Source: Bacteroidales bacterium (GTDB lineage: Bacteria; Bacteroidota; Bacteroidia; Bacteroidales; UBA10428). From it: DNA of 64,000 nt. Below are positions 53,030 to 63,800 of this stretch, piece after piece. A program made the position numbers and the translations under genes. The notes below the pieces were generated by a model that saw only the letters and a list, made by a program, of their open reading frames with translations, ran no database searches and had not been told where the DNA came from. The stretch lies in NCBI GenBank assembly GCA_016934055.1, contig JAFGTR010000005.1, positions 1 to 64,000 of the forward strand. Reading direction: 5' to 3'. Each line of letters starts with the position of its first letter. Positions within the stretch are counted from its first letter, which is position 1.

Positions 53030-56000
53030 TTAACGCTTTTTCTTATCAGAAGAGTCCGACTTCGACTTTAACTTCAGATTCTCCTGCTTCAATGCTTCAA
53101 CCTGTTGTTCAAGTTTAAGCCTTATCCTTTCTGATTCGTCCTGTGTAGCCCTCATTTCTTCCATATTCTGCCTTAATTCTTCTTCCTGGGCCTGGAGTTC
53201 TTCGGATTGTTCCCGTGTTTGGGCATACATTTCCTTAACCCGCCTTTCAGCTTTAAATGATGAAATAATAGGCACCAGCATTTCTGCGAGCTTTTCAATA
53301 AAATTAATTTTATACGGTTCAATCTCATGAAAGGAAGCCATTTCAATCACACCTTCTATATTAACGTCAAACTTAACAGGAAGCAAAAGCAGAAAATCAG
53401 GTTTCCGTTCTCCCAGACCAGAACTAATCTTAAAATAATCTTCGGGGACTTCCCTTATCACCACCAATTCACTTGATTTATAGCAGGATCCGACAAGTCC
53501 TTCACCAGGCTGTATCTTCTTAAGTTCAATATTTTCAGAACTTTTTATATTTCCTGCTGTATATTCAAGAAATCTGTTTTCAGGGTCGTCATCGTTTATG
53601 ATATAAATAGCACCTGAAATGGCTTCAACGTATGAAGTCAGGTTTGATATCAGATCATGACAAAGTTTACTCAGGTCGCTTTTTTCCTTGCTGAGAATTT
53701 CAGAGAATTTAGCCAGTCCATCGTTAAACCATCGGATCTCATATTCCGCTCTCTCCTTTTCTGCCAGCATCTTCTGATGATTTTCGATTTCGTCTTTTCT
53801 TGCCTGTAATTCCTTTTCACCCTCCCTGAGTTTATTTTCCAGAATAAGCTTATCTTCTTTCAGACGTTTCTCTCTCCAGATTATAAAATAAGCTATCAGT
53901 GCGGACAATATGATTATGATTAAAAGATAAAACCAGATGGTTCTCCAGAAAGGCGGTTTTACAATTATGGTGAGGCTAATGGGCTCATCATTCCAGACAC
54001 CGCTGTTATTGGAAGCCTTCACCATAAAAATATACTTACCCGGTGGCAGATTTGAATAACCGGCTATACGGCCTGAAGCATCAACGTAATTCCAGTCATC
54101 AAATCCTTCAAGCTTATAGGCATATCGGTTCTGTTCAGGGGCTGCGTAATGAAGGCCCGAAAATTCAATGGCAAACGTTTTTATCCGGTGATTTATCTTA
54201 ATTTCACTGGTTTCCATCAAGGCCTTCTTCAGTATTCTTATCCCGCCTACTACTTCATTGACCTTTACAGACCTGTTATTTACCCTGAAATCAGTAAGAA
54301 CCAACAAAGGAGGATACGGATTTTCTTTTACCCTTGAAGGGAAAAAAGAGTTACATCCATTGACACCGCCAAAGAAAAATTCACCTTCCCGGCTGACCAT
54401 TTTTGAATTTGAGATAAATTGCCTGCTTTGCAAACCTTCAAAACGGGTGAATTTTTTAAATTCTAACGAATCCTGATCATGAACGAGACCATAAAAACAA
54501 TACAATCCATCATTGGAAGAGACCCATAAATTGCCGTCAGCATCATCAAGAATGCCCGCAATAACAATCCCCGGAAATCCGTGGGAAGGTCCGACCTGAA
54601 CATAACTCAGGCTGTCAGGATTTAACCTGATGATAGAATTATTGTCAATGCCAAACCACAGGTTACCATGCATATCGCAGTGCATTTCACTGAAAGATTG
54701 AATGCTGAGCGAATCAATTTTTGATATCAACCTTAACGCCTGTGTTAACGGATCGATATTAAGTATTCCCGGTATTCCGGGTCCTGCCGCCCAAAGCATC
54801 CCGTTTTTATCCGGGATAATGAGCTCTATCAATCCTATGTTTTCAATTTGTTCTACATCCTCCGGCAGGTTGATCCTTGTGAAGCCTTTATCTGCAAGCC
54901 TCTTCATGCATAAACCGTTGCGTGTGCCCACCCACAGATTATCGTTATCATCAAGATGAAGGGCATAAATATCATTGCTCGGTACGGAATTCGAATCAAG
55001 GGGATCATACAGATAATTTGTAAACTGCCGGCTGTTGATGTTATAATGACTTAATCCTCCTGCATTGGTGGCAATCCAGAGATTACCATTCCGGTCAATT
55101 TCAATTTCCTTTATATTATCGCTTAATAAACTGTTTTTGTCATCTGCCTTAGGAAGATAATAGGTAAACAATCCTGTTTCCCTGTTCAGAAAATTCAAAC
55201 CACCATGTTCAGTCCCGACCCAGATATTACCTTCAGCGTCTTCAGCAAAACAATAAACATTTCTGTCATTTAAGAAATAAGGACTTTTAAGGTTGCTGTA
55301 TTGATAAAGGGTGATGCCTGAAGCGTTCATATTTGTATAGCTCACCCCTCCGGCAAAAGTACCCAGCCACAAACCTTCGTTATCATCAACAAGGGCAAAC
55401 TGAACCGAGTTATGGCTCAGAGTTGAGAACGGATGCTCGGTATAAGCATACCGGTAAAACGAATTTTTTGCCCGGTTAAACAAATACAGACCGGTTTGGG
55501 TTCCTATCCAGAAATTACCCTTTTTATCTTCAAAGATAGCACGTACCCGGCCGCCACCGGTAACAGTATAATCGGGATAGAGTCGTTTAAAGGACTGTGA
55601 GAACGGATCAAAAAGATTAAGCCCGTTGTTGTATGTACCAAACCAGAGATTGCCATTAGCATCCTTGTAAACTGACTCAACCCGGTTTTCACTTATGGAT
55701 GTTGTGTCATCGGCGGTGTGCCGGTAAGGCATGAATTTTCCTGTGTTTCTTTCAAATCTGGCAATGCCATTTTCATATGTCGATACCCAGATATCCTTGT
55801 TTTCATCAAAGACTATATTGGTAAGATTGTCGTTGGGTAAAGAACCCTGATCATCGGGATCATGCCTCAGAGTTCTTATGGAATTATCAGTTAAATCATA
55901 ACAAATCAGTCCGTTACCCCATGTGCATATCCATAATTGTCCGCTGTCATCCTCAGCAATATCCTGTACGCGTCCTATGCCATCGGGGTATGAAGGATGT

Positions 56001-56377
56001 CTGAGCTCAACAAAAGTATTATGGCCATAGTTAAACCGGCTGAGACCATTGTGGGTCCCCACCCAAAGGATTTTTCTGCTGTCGCAAAAGATGGCCTCCA
56101 CCCTGTTGTGTGAAAGGGATAGAGAATCTTTGTCATCATGATAAAAACAGGTAAGTTCATAGCCGTCATACCTGTTCAGACCATATATTGAGCCGAACCA
56201 TAAAAAACCATAACTGTCCTGGCATATACTGATGACACGGCTGTTGGACAGGCCTTCATCAATTGTAATATGTTTGAATCTGAGCTGATCATGAATCCTT
56301 TCGGTGATCTGGCCAAGAGCAAATTCAGCATAATATAATAATAGTAAAAACCAGAATACCCTGCCACACCCATTCAT
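53030..56377 (-). CDS. Reg_prop/Y_Y_Y propeller sensor with GAF and coiled coil, no kinase
   Basis: This 1115-aa protein has a signal peptide (FWFLLLLYYAEFALGQ), then about twelve two-component regulator propeller repeats (GLSNSRVISICQDSYGFLWF, NLWFGTYNNGLNLFDPF) forming periplasmic beta-propellers to about residue 690. A Y_Y_Y domain follows (YAYKLEGFDDWNYVDASGRI, YSNLPPGKYIFMVKASNNSG), a membrane helix near 800-825 (FYLLIIIILSALIAYFIIW), a coiled coil, a GAF domain (about 890-1045; LPVKFDVNIEGVIEMASF) and a final long coiled coil ending KSDSSDKKKR. Unlike hybrid two-component systems there is no HisKA, HATPase, receiver or AraC domain. The next gene downstream, 234 bases on, encodes a cyclase/HD protein. 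Confidence 0.9.
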   Translation of the reverse strand: MNGCGRVFWFLLLLYYAEFALGQITERIHDQLRFKHITIDEGLSNSRVISICQDSYGFLWFGSIYGLNRYDGYELTCFYHDDKDSLSLSHNRVEAIFCDSRKILWVGTHNGLSRFNYGHNTFVELRHPSYPDGIGRVQDIAEDDSGQLWICTWGNGLICYDLTDNSIRTLRHDPDDQGSLPNDNLTNIVFDENKDIWVSTYENGIARFERNTGKFMPYRHTADDTTSISENRVESVYKDANGNLWFGTYNNGLNLFDPFSQSFKRLYPDYTVTGGGRVRAIFEDKKGNFWIGTQTGLYLFNRAKNSFYRYAYTEHPFSTLSHNSVQFALVDDNEGLWLGTFAGGVSYTNMNASGITLYQYSNLKSPYFLNDRNVYCFAEDAEGNIWVGTEHGGLNFLNRETGLFTYYLPKADDKNSLLSDNIKEIEIDRNGNLWIATNAGGLSHYNINSRQFTNYLYDPLDSNSVPSNDIYALHLDDNDNLWVGTRNGLCMKRLADKGFTRINLPEDVEQIENIGLIELIIPDKNGMLWAAGPGIPGILNIDPLTQALRLISKIDSLSIQSFSEMHCDMHGNLWFGIDNNSIIRLNPDSLSYVQVGPSHGFPGIVIAGILDDADGNLWVSSNDGLYCFYGLVHDQDSLEFKKFTRFEGLQSRQFISNSKMVSREGEFFFGGVNGCNSFFPSRVKENPYPPLLVLTDFRVNNRSVKVNEVVGGIRILKKALMETSEIKINHRIKTFAIEFSGLHYAAPEQNRYAYKLEGFDDWNYVDASGRIAGYSNLPPGKYIFMVKASNNSGVWNDEPISLTIIVKPPFWRTIWFYLLIIIILSALIAYFIIWREKRLKEDKLILENKLREGEKELQARKDEIENHQKMLAEKERAEYEIRWFNDGLAKFSEILSKEKSDLSKLCHDLISNLTSYVEAISGAIYIINDDDPENRFLEYTAGNIKSSENIELKKIQPGEGLVGSCYKSSELVVIREVPEDYFKISSGLGERKPDFLLLLPVKFDVNIEGVIEMASFHEIEPYKINFIEKLAEMLVPIISSFKAERRVKEMYAQTREQSEELQAQEEELRQNMEEMRATQDESERIRLKLEQQVEALKQENLKLKSKSDSSDKKKR

Positions 56378-56518
56378 ATCTCAATGTTTATATTAACTGA
56401 TGATTAAAGATATCCAACATGGCTGACAAATACAATGAATTAATTCAGAAATTTTTTACCCGCATCACCTGATATATATCACATTTTTATTGACTTATCA
56501 TTGAAAACTAAGAAAACC

Positions 56519-56545
56519 CGACAGTGTCTGAAAGACCTGTCAGTA
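56519..56545. repeat. gacagtgtct hairpin
   Basis: The hairpin gacagtgtctgaaagacctg-tc (about 56520-56541) lies in the 361-base gap between the divergent propeller gene and uvrB. It belongs to the aagacctgNcagtgtctt family seen twice at 6521-6591. The rest of the gap shows only the predicted uvrB promoter. Confidence 0.65.
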
Positions 56546-56672
56546 TTTTACTTAATACAAAACATTACCCCCAACAAAACCGACCATCATTCACACATAA
56601 CTTCTCACGCTAAAGCAATGGCATTATCAGGCCGGCTCTGTTGTGGTCAAAAGCATCACAAAAAATTTACAT

Positions 56673-56680
56673 TAACTTTG
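56673..56680 (+). promoter_or_regulatory. predicted uvrB promoter -7 element
   Basis: TAACTTTG is a perfect match to the Bacteroidota -7 consensus TAnnTTTG. It lies 58 bases before the uvrB ATG. The -33 TTTG is not evident at the expected distance, so this is a half-match. Transcription would start near 56687. Confidence 0.4.
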
Positions 56681-56738
56681 CATGCACGCAGGACAAAATC
56701 AGATGTCTTATCTTAACTAACTTATTCTTCTCACAAAA

Positions 56739-58751
56739 ATGGAATTCAGTCTCACGTCGAAATACAGGCCAACAGGAGATCAGCCTGAGGCTATCAGGCA
56801 GCTTTCACGGGGCTTGCAAAGAGGAATGAAATTTCAGACGCTGTTGGGTGTTACCGGTTCAGGTAAAACCTTTACCATGGCCAATGTTATTCAGCAGGTA
56901 CAACGTCCAAGCCTTGTTTTAAGCCATAATAAAACGCTGGCCGCCCAGCTCTTCGGAGAGTTTAAACAGTTTTTCCCGCAAAATGCCGTAGAATATTTTG
57001 TTTCATATTACGATTATTATCAGCCGGAAGCTTACTTACCTGTAACCAATACCTATATTGAGAAAGACCTGTCTATCAATGAGGAGATCGAAAAACTCCG
57101 TCTCAGCACCACCTCTTCTCTGCTTTCCGGCCGGCGCGATGTCATTGTCGTATCGTCGGTTTCATGTTTATATGGCATCGGAAATCCCGATGATTTTCAC
57201 AGTAACACGATTGAAGTAGAGCGCGGCCAGCTCATAAGTCGTAATGTCTTACTCCGGAAGCTGGTTGACAGTCTGTATTCCAGAAATGAAGCAGAATTTA
57301 AACGCGGCACTTTCCGCGTCGTGGGTGATACTGTTGATGTTTTCCTGGCCTATAGTGATTTTGCCTATCGTATAAGCTTCTGGGGTGATGAAATTGAACA
57401 AATCACCTCCATTGATCCTTTTACCGGCAAGACATTGGATTCGTTTGACCGTGTGTTTATATATCCGGCCAATATATTTGTTACAACCAGGGCGCGTATG
57501 CAAAGTGCCATGGAACAAATACAGGATGACATGATCAAGCAGGTTGAATTCTTCAGTGAACTGGGCAAATATGAAGAAGCGAAGCGATTACAGGAGCGTG
57601 TGACATACGATCTTGAAATGCTGAGGGAGTTGGGTTACTGTTCTGGTATTGAAAATTATTCCAGGTACTTCGACGGCAGGCCTCCCGGTCACAGGCCTTT
57701 CTGTCTGCTCGATTATTTTCCGAAAGATTTTATCACTTTTATTGACGAGAGTCATGTAACAATACCGCAGATCAGGGCCATGCACGGGGGTGATCATTCA
57801 CGGAAACAGACTCTTGTCGAATATGGATTCCGCCTGCCGGCAGCCATTGACAACCGTCCACTCACATTCGATGAATTCGGGCAACTGGTTAACCAGACCA
57901 TTTTTGTAAGTGCCACACCTGCTGATTTTGAACTGGAGAAATGTGAGGGAGTAATTGTCGAGCAACTGATAAGACCCACCGGACTGCTTGATCCTGTCAT
58001 CGAAGTGCGCCCGAGCCTTAACCAGATTGATGATCTGATGAGGGAAATCAAGAATTGTACTGATAATAATAACCGTGTGCTGGTAACCACACTGACCAAA
58101 AGAATGGCTGAAGAGCTGACAAAATACCTCATCCAGTACAGGGTTAAAAGCCGCTACATCCATTCAGACATTGATACCATTGAACGGATTGAGATAATGG
58201 AAGGACTGAGAAGCGGCGCTTTCGATGTCCTGGTTGGTGTAAACCTGTTGCGCGAAGGGCTTGACCTGCCTGAAGTATCGCTGGTAGCCATCCTTGATGC
58301 AGACAAAGAGGGATTCCTTCGTTCTGAGCGTTCGCTGACGCAAACAGCAGGGCGTGCAGCACGCCACCTGAAAGGACGCGTCATCATGTATGCTGATAAA
58401 ACCACTGTATCCATGCAACGTACCATTGATGAAACAAATCGCAGAAGGGAAAAGCAATTGCTTTATAACGAAAAACACAACATCACGCCGCAGCAGATTA
58501 TTAAGGCGGCCTCAAATATCATGAAAGAGGTGAGGATGAAAACAGGCGCCCGCCAGGCCTATGTTGAACCGCAAAGTGTTAACGTAGCCGCTGACCCGGT
58601 CGTTCAGTATATGAGCCGTGAAGCTTTGGAAAAAGCCATTGAAAAAGCAAAGAAGTCCATGGAAAAGGCAGCGGGTGAGCTCAATTTCATCGAAGCCGCC
58701 CGGTTAAGGGACGAGATGCTGGCGCTGAAGGAACTGCTGAAGAAAAGGTGA
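56739..58751 (+). CDS. uvrB: excinuclease ABC subunit B
   Basis: This 670-aa protein is UvrB of nucleotide excision repair, which verifies damage after UvrA loading and recruits UvrC. The Walker A motif is GVTGSGKTFTMANVI (about residues 38-52), followed by SHNKTLAAQLFGEFKQFFP. The damage-probing beta-hairpin region is YYDYYQPEAYLP; the DEAD-like Walker B is FIDESHVTIPQI. Helicase motif VI reads LTQTAGRAARHLKGRVIMYA. A C-terminal UVR domain (NFIEAARLRDEMLALKELL) binds UvrC. Length is normal. The start ATG fits the family N-terminus. The stop codon (aggtgatcggtattcagtat) leads into cagtattcagt repeats, like several other genes here. Confidence 0.97.
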   Translation: MEFSLTSKYRPTGDQPEAIRQLSRGLQRGMKFQTLLGVTGSGKTFTMANVIQQVQRPSLVLSHNKTLAAQLFGEFKQFFPQNAVEYFVSYYDYYQPEAYLPVTNTYIEKDLSINEEIEKLRLSTTSSLLSGRRDVIVVSSVSCLYGIGNPDDFHSNTIEVERGQLISRNVLLRKLVDSLYSRNEAEFKRGTFRVVGDTVDVFLAYSDFAYRISFWGDEIEQITSIDPFTGKTLDSFDRVFIYPANIFVTTRARMQSAMEQIQDDMIKQVEFFSELGKYEEAKRLQERVTYDLEMLRELGYCSGIENYSRYFDGRPPGHRPFCLLDYFPKDFITFIDESHVTIPQIRAMHGGDHSRKQTLVEYGFRLPAAIDNRPLTFDEFGQLVNQTIFVSATPADFELEKCEGVIVEQLIRPTGLLDPVIEVRPSLNQIDDLMREIKNCTDNNNRVLVTTLTKRMAEELTKYLIQYRVKSRYIHSDIDTIERIEIMEGLRSGAFDVLVGVNLLREGLDLPEVSLVAILDADKEGFLRSERSLTQTAGRAARHLKGRVIMYADKTTVSMQRTIDETNRRREKQLLYNEKHNITPQQIIKAASNIMKEVRMKTGARQAYVEPQSVNVAADPVVQYMSREALEKAIEKAKKSMEKAAGELNFIEAARLRDEMLALKELLKKR

Positions 58752-59121
58752 TCGGTATTCAGTATTCAGTCTCAATAATGGGCATTAATGCCCCAAGAAG
58801 AACAACAATTTTTTCTGTTGATTTTATATGGGTGCTTTTTTTAAGCCACTTAGTCCTGCCTGCCGTCAGGCAGGGGCGACCTGTTTGTAGAAAAAGAGGC
58901 GTATCTGCCTTATTACCCCTCTCGTCCTGCTTTATGGCGGGACGTATGGAATTATAATGAATGGCTGTGACATAGCTACAAACAGTTAGCACCTCCGGTG
59001 CCAGAAAAATACAAAGATTAATAAAATACTAATCTTCAACATTATATGAACTAGTTATATAAAAGTAATTGGTGTAATCAAACCGATTACCGATTACTGA
59101 ATACCAATTACCTTATTATTA
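58752..59121. repeat. multi-hairpin repeat gap after uvrB
   Basis: The 370-base gap between uvrB and rhamnulokinase starts with ggtattcagtattcagt next to the uvrB stop. A palindrome cctgcctgccgtcaggcagg is at 58855-58874. A gtttgtag-type element runs from 58855 to 59003, with ctgtttgtag (58881-58890), the hairpin gtcctgctttatggcgggac (58924-58943), ctacaaacag (58976-58985) and agcacctccggtgcc (58988-59002), in the opposite orientation to the copy at 45776-46000. Attaccgattactgaatacc units follow at about 59085-59105, then acttttcacttgtcacc at the rhaB stop. Confidence 0.85.
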
Positions 59122-60603
59122 TTACTTTTCACTTGTCACCAGATTCACAAACCTCTCCCATACCTTATCCCACTTATCTGTATCAACCGGTCTGAATATT
59201 TCAGTCTCACATGAATTCCTGACAATTTCACGTATTTCAGCCAGGGAACTTATATAACCAGATCCCATGGCCTGTACCAGAAGATTACCGATGGCAGTAC
59301 CTTCTGCGGGACCGGCAATTACCTCAAGTCCGGTGGCATTCGCCGTCAGCTGACAGAGAAATTTATTCTGTGATCCCCCGCCTATAATGTGGATCCTGTC
59401 GATTTTCTTACCGGAGATCTTTATGAGCGATTCCAGCACGTAACGGTATTTAAAGGCCAGGCTCTCAAATATGCAGCGTGCAAATTCATCAGGTCCTGAA
59501 GGTACACGTTCACCGTGAGTCTTACAATAGTCAGCGATGGCCGAGACCATATCAACCGGATTATAGAACGCAGCATGGTCGGGATTGACCAGTGAACGGA
59601 AAGGTTCGGCCTTTTCAGCCATGGCTGCCAGTTCGGGATAGGAATAATCATGCCCTTCAGCGGCCCAACAGCGTTTACTCTCCTGAATGAGCCATAAGCC
59701 CATGATATTTTTCAATATCCTGTAGGTATGGTTAACACCACCCTCATTGGTGAAACTGTAATTAAACGAATCCTCGGTAATGATGGCATGAGGTGATTCA
59801 ATACCCATCAGCGACCAGGTGCCGGAACTGATATAAGCAAAGTTCTCATCTGTTGCCGGTATGGCAGCAATAGCCGAACCTGTATCATGTGATGCAACAG
59901 CTATAACTTCAGCATCTTTCATTCCCGTTTCATCAATCACCGTCTTATGCACAGGACCTAATACAGTACCAGGGTCAATGATTTCCTGCATAATACTCAC
60001 CGGAATGCCCAATGCATCAAAAAGCTCTTTTTCCCATTTTCCTGTTGAAGGATTCAGCAATTGTGAGGTGGTGGCAAAAGTAAACTCGGTTTTCTTTATG
60101 CCGGTCAGCATGTAGTTGAGCAGGTCGGGAATAAACAGCAGATCAGTGGCCACATCCATAACAGGCAGTTTATCGCGTTTTGCGGCAAAGAGCTGGAACA
60201 GGGTATTGAACTGCATAAACTGGATGCCGGTAAGCTGGTATATCCTGTTCAGCGAAACCCTTTCTGAAAATTCCCCGATGGCTGTATCTGTCCGATGATC
60301 ACGGTAAGCATAGGGATATCCCAGCAGGTTGCCTTTTTTGTCGAGCAACCCGTAATCAACGCCCCATGTATCGATTCCTATGGATGCAGGCCTGATACCG
60401 AGAGAATTTGTTTTTGCAATTCCCTTTACAATTTCATCATACAGTCTGAGAATATCCCAGTGGTAACTGCCCAGAATATTGGTCATACCATTTTCAAAAC
60501 GACAAACTTCATTAAGTGAAAGCACTTTATCTTTCAGTTCTCCGATGATACCGCGGCCACCTGAGGCGCCAAGGTCAAAAGCCAGGAATGAAGAGGATTT
60601 CAT
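59122..60603 (-). CDS. rhaB: rhamnulokinase
   Basis: This 493-aa FGGY-family kinase is most like RhaB, which phosphorylates L-rhamnulose at C1 using ATP. The N-terminal phosphate loop is FLAFDLGASGGRGIIGEL, followed by HWDILRLYDEI and SIGIDTWGVDYGLLDKKGNL; further motifs are AYRDHRTD, VIAVASHDTGSAIAAIPA, YISSGTWSLMGIE and IHIIGGGSQNKFLCQLTANA. The acidic catalytic base is expected in DTGSA. No isomerase, aldolase or transporter gene lies nearby, so the rest of the pathway must be elsewhere. The last residues, VTSEK, are encoded by gtgacaagtgaaaag, a repeat-unit-like sequence. Confidence 0.92.
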   Translation of the reverse strand: MKSSSFLAFDLGASGGRGIIGELKDKVLSLNEVCRFENGMTNILGSYHWDILRLYDEIVKGIAKTNSLGIRPASIGIDTWGVDYGLLDKKGNLLGYPYAYRDHRTDTAIGEFSERVSLNRIYQLTGIQFMQFNTLFQLFAAKRDKLPVMDVATDLLFIPDLLNYMLTGIKKTEFTFATTSQLLNPSTGKWEKELFDALGIPVSIMQEIIDPGTVLGPVHKTVIDETGMKDAEVIAVASHDTGSAIAAIPATDENFAYISSGTWSLMGIESPHAIITEDSFNYSFTNEGGVNHTYRILKNIMGLWLIQESKRCWAAEGHDYSYPELAAMAEKAEPFRSLVNPDHAAFYNPVDMVSAIADYCKTHGERVPSGPDEFARCIFESLAFKYRYVLESLIKISGKKIDRIHIIGGGSQNKFLCQLTANATGLEVIAGPAEGTAIGNLLVQAMGSGYISSLAEIREIVRNSCETEIFRPVDTDKWDKVWERFVNLVTSEK

Positions 60604-60641
60604 AAACTACTATTATGGGTTGATAATCACATTGACAATAA

Positions 60642-60649
60642 CAAAAATA
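60642..60649 (-). promoter_or_regulatory. predicted rhaB promoter -7 element
   Basis: On the minus strand TATTTTTG matches TAnnTTTG perfectly, about 39 bases upstream of the rhaB ATG. No good -33 TTTG is seen at 19-21 bases, so support is partial. Confidence 0.33.
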
Positions 60650-60788
60650 AAAGTTTTGGGATTAGTTTTACAGCTTTCACATCAAAAATTAAAAAACTGA
60701 AGATTTTAACCGATACCGGAAAAATGATATTTGGATACAGTTCTGTAAAAAACACCCTGTTCAGGCACCCACCCTGTTATGGTATCAT

Positions 60789-60869
60789 CATGTCAATCCT
60801 TAAAATCCTTATAATCCTGTCCAGGTTAAGGTATAATCATGTCAATCCTTAAAATCCTTATAATCCTGT
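60789..60869. repeat. two-copy 49-bp tandem block
   Basis: The 32-base unit catgtcaatccttaaaatcc...taatcctgt occurs at 60789-60820 and 60838-60869, period 49. It resembles the array at 32918-33179 (shared catgtc, atcc..ttaa, atcctgt text) and likewise ends 9 bases from a minus-strand stop codon. The rest of the gap up to rhaB (60604) shows only the possible rhaB promoter. Confidence 0.8.
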
Positions 60870-60877
60870 TCAAATTC

Positions 60878-63800
60878 TCACCGCAGCAAACTGATGGTGC
60901 CTTTTTTGGTCTCTGTCCGGCCGTCCCACATCTCCACAGTAACAGTATAGCCGTAGGTGTCGATATTCTGAATTTTATTGTTGTACACGCCATCCCAGCC
61001 GTGATTCAGGTCATCACTAAAGAATACTTCATTGCCCCATCGATTGAAAATCCTGAATTCAACAAGTTTCTTAATCCCCCAGCCTCTTACATAAACTACA
61101 TCGTTTACGCCGTCGCCGTTAGGCGTAAAAGCCGTAGGCACATCAAGGGAATAAGCTTCCGTAACATCGATATTCAGATCATAATACTTTGTGAAACAAT
61201 TATTTATATCTGAGACTGTCAGAGTATAGAGGGTGGTTTCAAGGGGTTGTGCAACCGGGGAGGAACAGGCGTAACATGAGAGCCAGTCAGCAGGCGACCA
61301 GCTATAGGTAACATCACTTAATGAATCAGCATAGATATGAACAATTTCACCAATGATAATGGTGGTATCAGGATAAGGACGTAGGGTAATTTCCGGCTCC
61401 TGCTGTACCAAAACAGATACGCTTCTGGTATTCCGGCAGCCTGTGGACACGAACCTTGAAACAGCTGTGTAAACAGTATTGTATGCAGGTGAAGCCACCG
61501 GTGTGAAACTGTTGGCATCGCTCAATCCTTCCGCTGGCGACCATTGAATAACGTCACCACCACTGGCCCGGATAACGGCGGCATCGCCGGCACAAATAAG
61601 TGTATCAGGGCTCAGGATGAGATCAGGCAAAGGATGGATTACAAAAGCTTCCGATAAAGTATCGGAACAACCTATTTCATTCTGCACCAACAATTCAACA
61701 GTATAATTGCCAGGAGTAAACTGCAGCACCGGTTCATATTCAGAGCTTGTGATACCATGGCTGAAGCTCCAGCTGTTTTGTGTATTGCCAACAGATGTGT
61801 TGGCAAAAAGCAAGGCATACTGATCACAATACCCTGAATCAGGAAAATCAATACCTGCAATGACCTCATAAATATATATGGTATCAACAACAGGCGGGGG
61901 TATGCAGATGCCGCTGTCACCATAAAGGATCAGCTTTGGGAGAAGCGTGCCCATCCTGGTATATGCAAAAGTGACTGTGTCGCCGGTCATGAAGCGGCCG
62001 TCTCCAAGATCCCATTCAAAATCATATACATTGTCAGTTTCTCCTATCTTAAGTTTTATCTCATCACCACGGCAGGCCATTTTGCTTTCAGGGACGATGC
62101 TGAATGTTCCGGTAGGCCCTGTTATGATGATATGCCGTCCGGCGGTGTCATGGCAGCCATAAGTAGTTTCAACGCTGAGAGAAGCATAATAATCACCGGG
62201 CTTTGGATAGTTGAACCGTTTTTCTCCGCCATATCCGGCGGTGCTGTTGTTGTAACCGAAATCCCAGGTTCCTGAAGCGATAATGCTATCGGGATCATCA
62301 TGGGTAAAGACTATTTCCTTCGGGTAACAACTCCAGGCCGTATCGGAAACGTTGAAAGAAGCATCGGGTTCCTGTATACTAATGTATCCCTCGGGGCTGG
62401 TATAAGTGTCTGAGCAGCCATACTGATAAATGGTGAGTGTAACCGGTTTGTTGCCGCCGGAAGTAAAAACATGCGACATGGGCATGGTGTCTGAGCGTGA
62501 AATAATACCATCGCCGAAATCCCATATCACACTATCGCCGGTAAGATAGTTATAGTAGAATTTCATTTCCGTACCCGTGCAGTTCAGGGGTTTATCGGCA
62601 AGGAATTCCGCAACCGGATTGGCTGATGCAATGGTTTTTGTTTCGGCCCCGGTACATCCCAGCGTGTCAGTAACTGTAAGGGTAACATCAAAAACTCCCG
62701 GTTCATGGAATAAATGGTTGACCACATCGGCTTTGGTGGTGTATGCGGTATCACTTCCGTCAGCAAAATCCCAGTGCCAGCTTTCAACAGGATGCATATC
62801 AGCGGATGAGTTATCGGTAAAATTCACTTCAAAGGGCGAACAGCCATATGATGTATCAGCGGTAAAAGACGCATAGGGTGCGTAAATCCTTACGTTAACA
62901 GTGGCAGAGTCAACGCAGTAATTATCAAAAAAGGTATACAGGGTAACTGGGAATGTGCCCCTGGAAGGAAAAGTGTGAAAGACAGTGTCGTACCGGGTAA
63001 CAATGCTTTGAACTGTATCTCCGAAATCCCAATAATACTTTTCGAAACAATAATCGACCTGCGAATATGATTCAACGCCGGTCAGCATAACAGCTTCCCC
63101 GTCGCATGACAGTGTATCGGCGGTAATAACGGCCCTGGGATTTCTGACCTTTATCACTTTCCTGAGTGTGTCAGAACAAGACTCTTTAAAGGTTATAAGC
63201 TCAACCATGAAATTGCCTTCAACGGCATAGGTGTGAACGGGATTGCTGACTGTCTCATCAGGGCTGCCATCGCCAAAAATCCATTTCAGGCTCTCCGCTC
63301 CTCTCGAAAGGTCAGTGAAATCATAGGTAAAAGGATTGCTGCAGTCAAATGTGTATGAAAAATCAGAAACAGGACCTTTGTTAAACACCGCATTTTGTTT
63401 CACCACAGATGAAATACAACCATTGAAGTTTACCTGCAAGCCTATATCCAGGTAACCTGTGTCAGCATCCACTTTCCAAAGGGGGTCGGGTCCGGCGGGC
63501 ATATTATCAGCGCTTATGCCATCAATTGTATAATGCCATCCCTGTATAAGGGTTGACTGTGGGGTATTATCGGTAAATTGAATAATATCTCCCGGACATA
63601 CCGAAGTTTTGCTGATAAGAAAGTCAGGTGAAAGTGCTTTCCCGACCCTGACCGGTATAATCCATGATGTGTCAGAGCAGCCAAGGTTATTGGTTATCAC
63701 CAATCGCGAAAGGAATATGCCATCGGTGGTAAAGTTATGGATGGCAGAATCGGCAGTCCCCGATTGCTTCTGCCCGTCCCCGAATATCCATTCCCTGCTG

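Noticed and set aside
56501..56716. 71-codon plus-strand frame upstream of uvrB
   Set aside because: It overlaps a hairpin repeat and the predicted uvrB promoter; no protein-like features.
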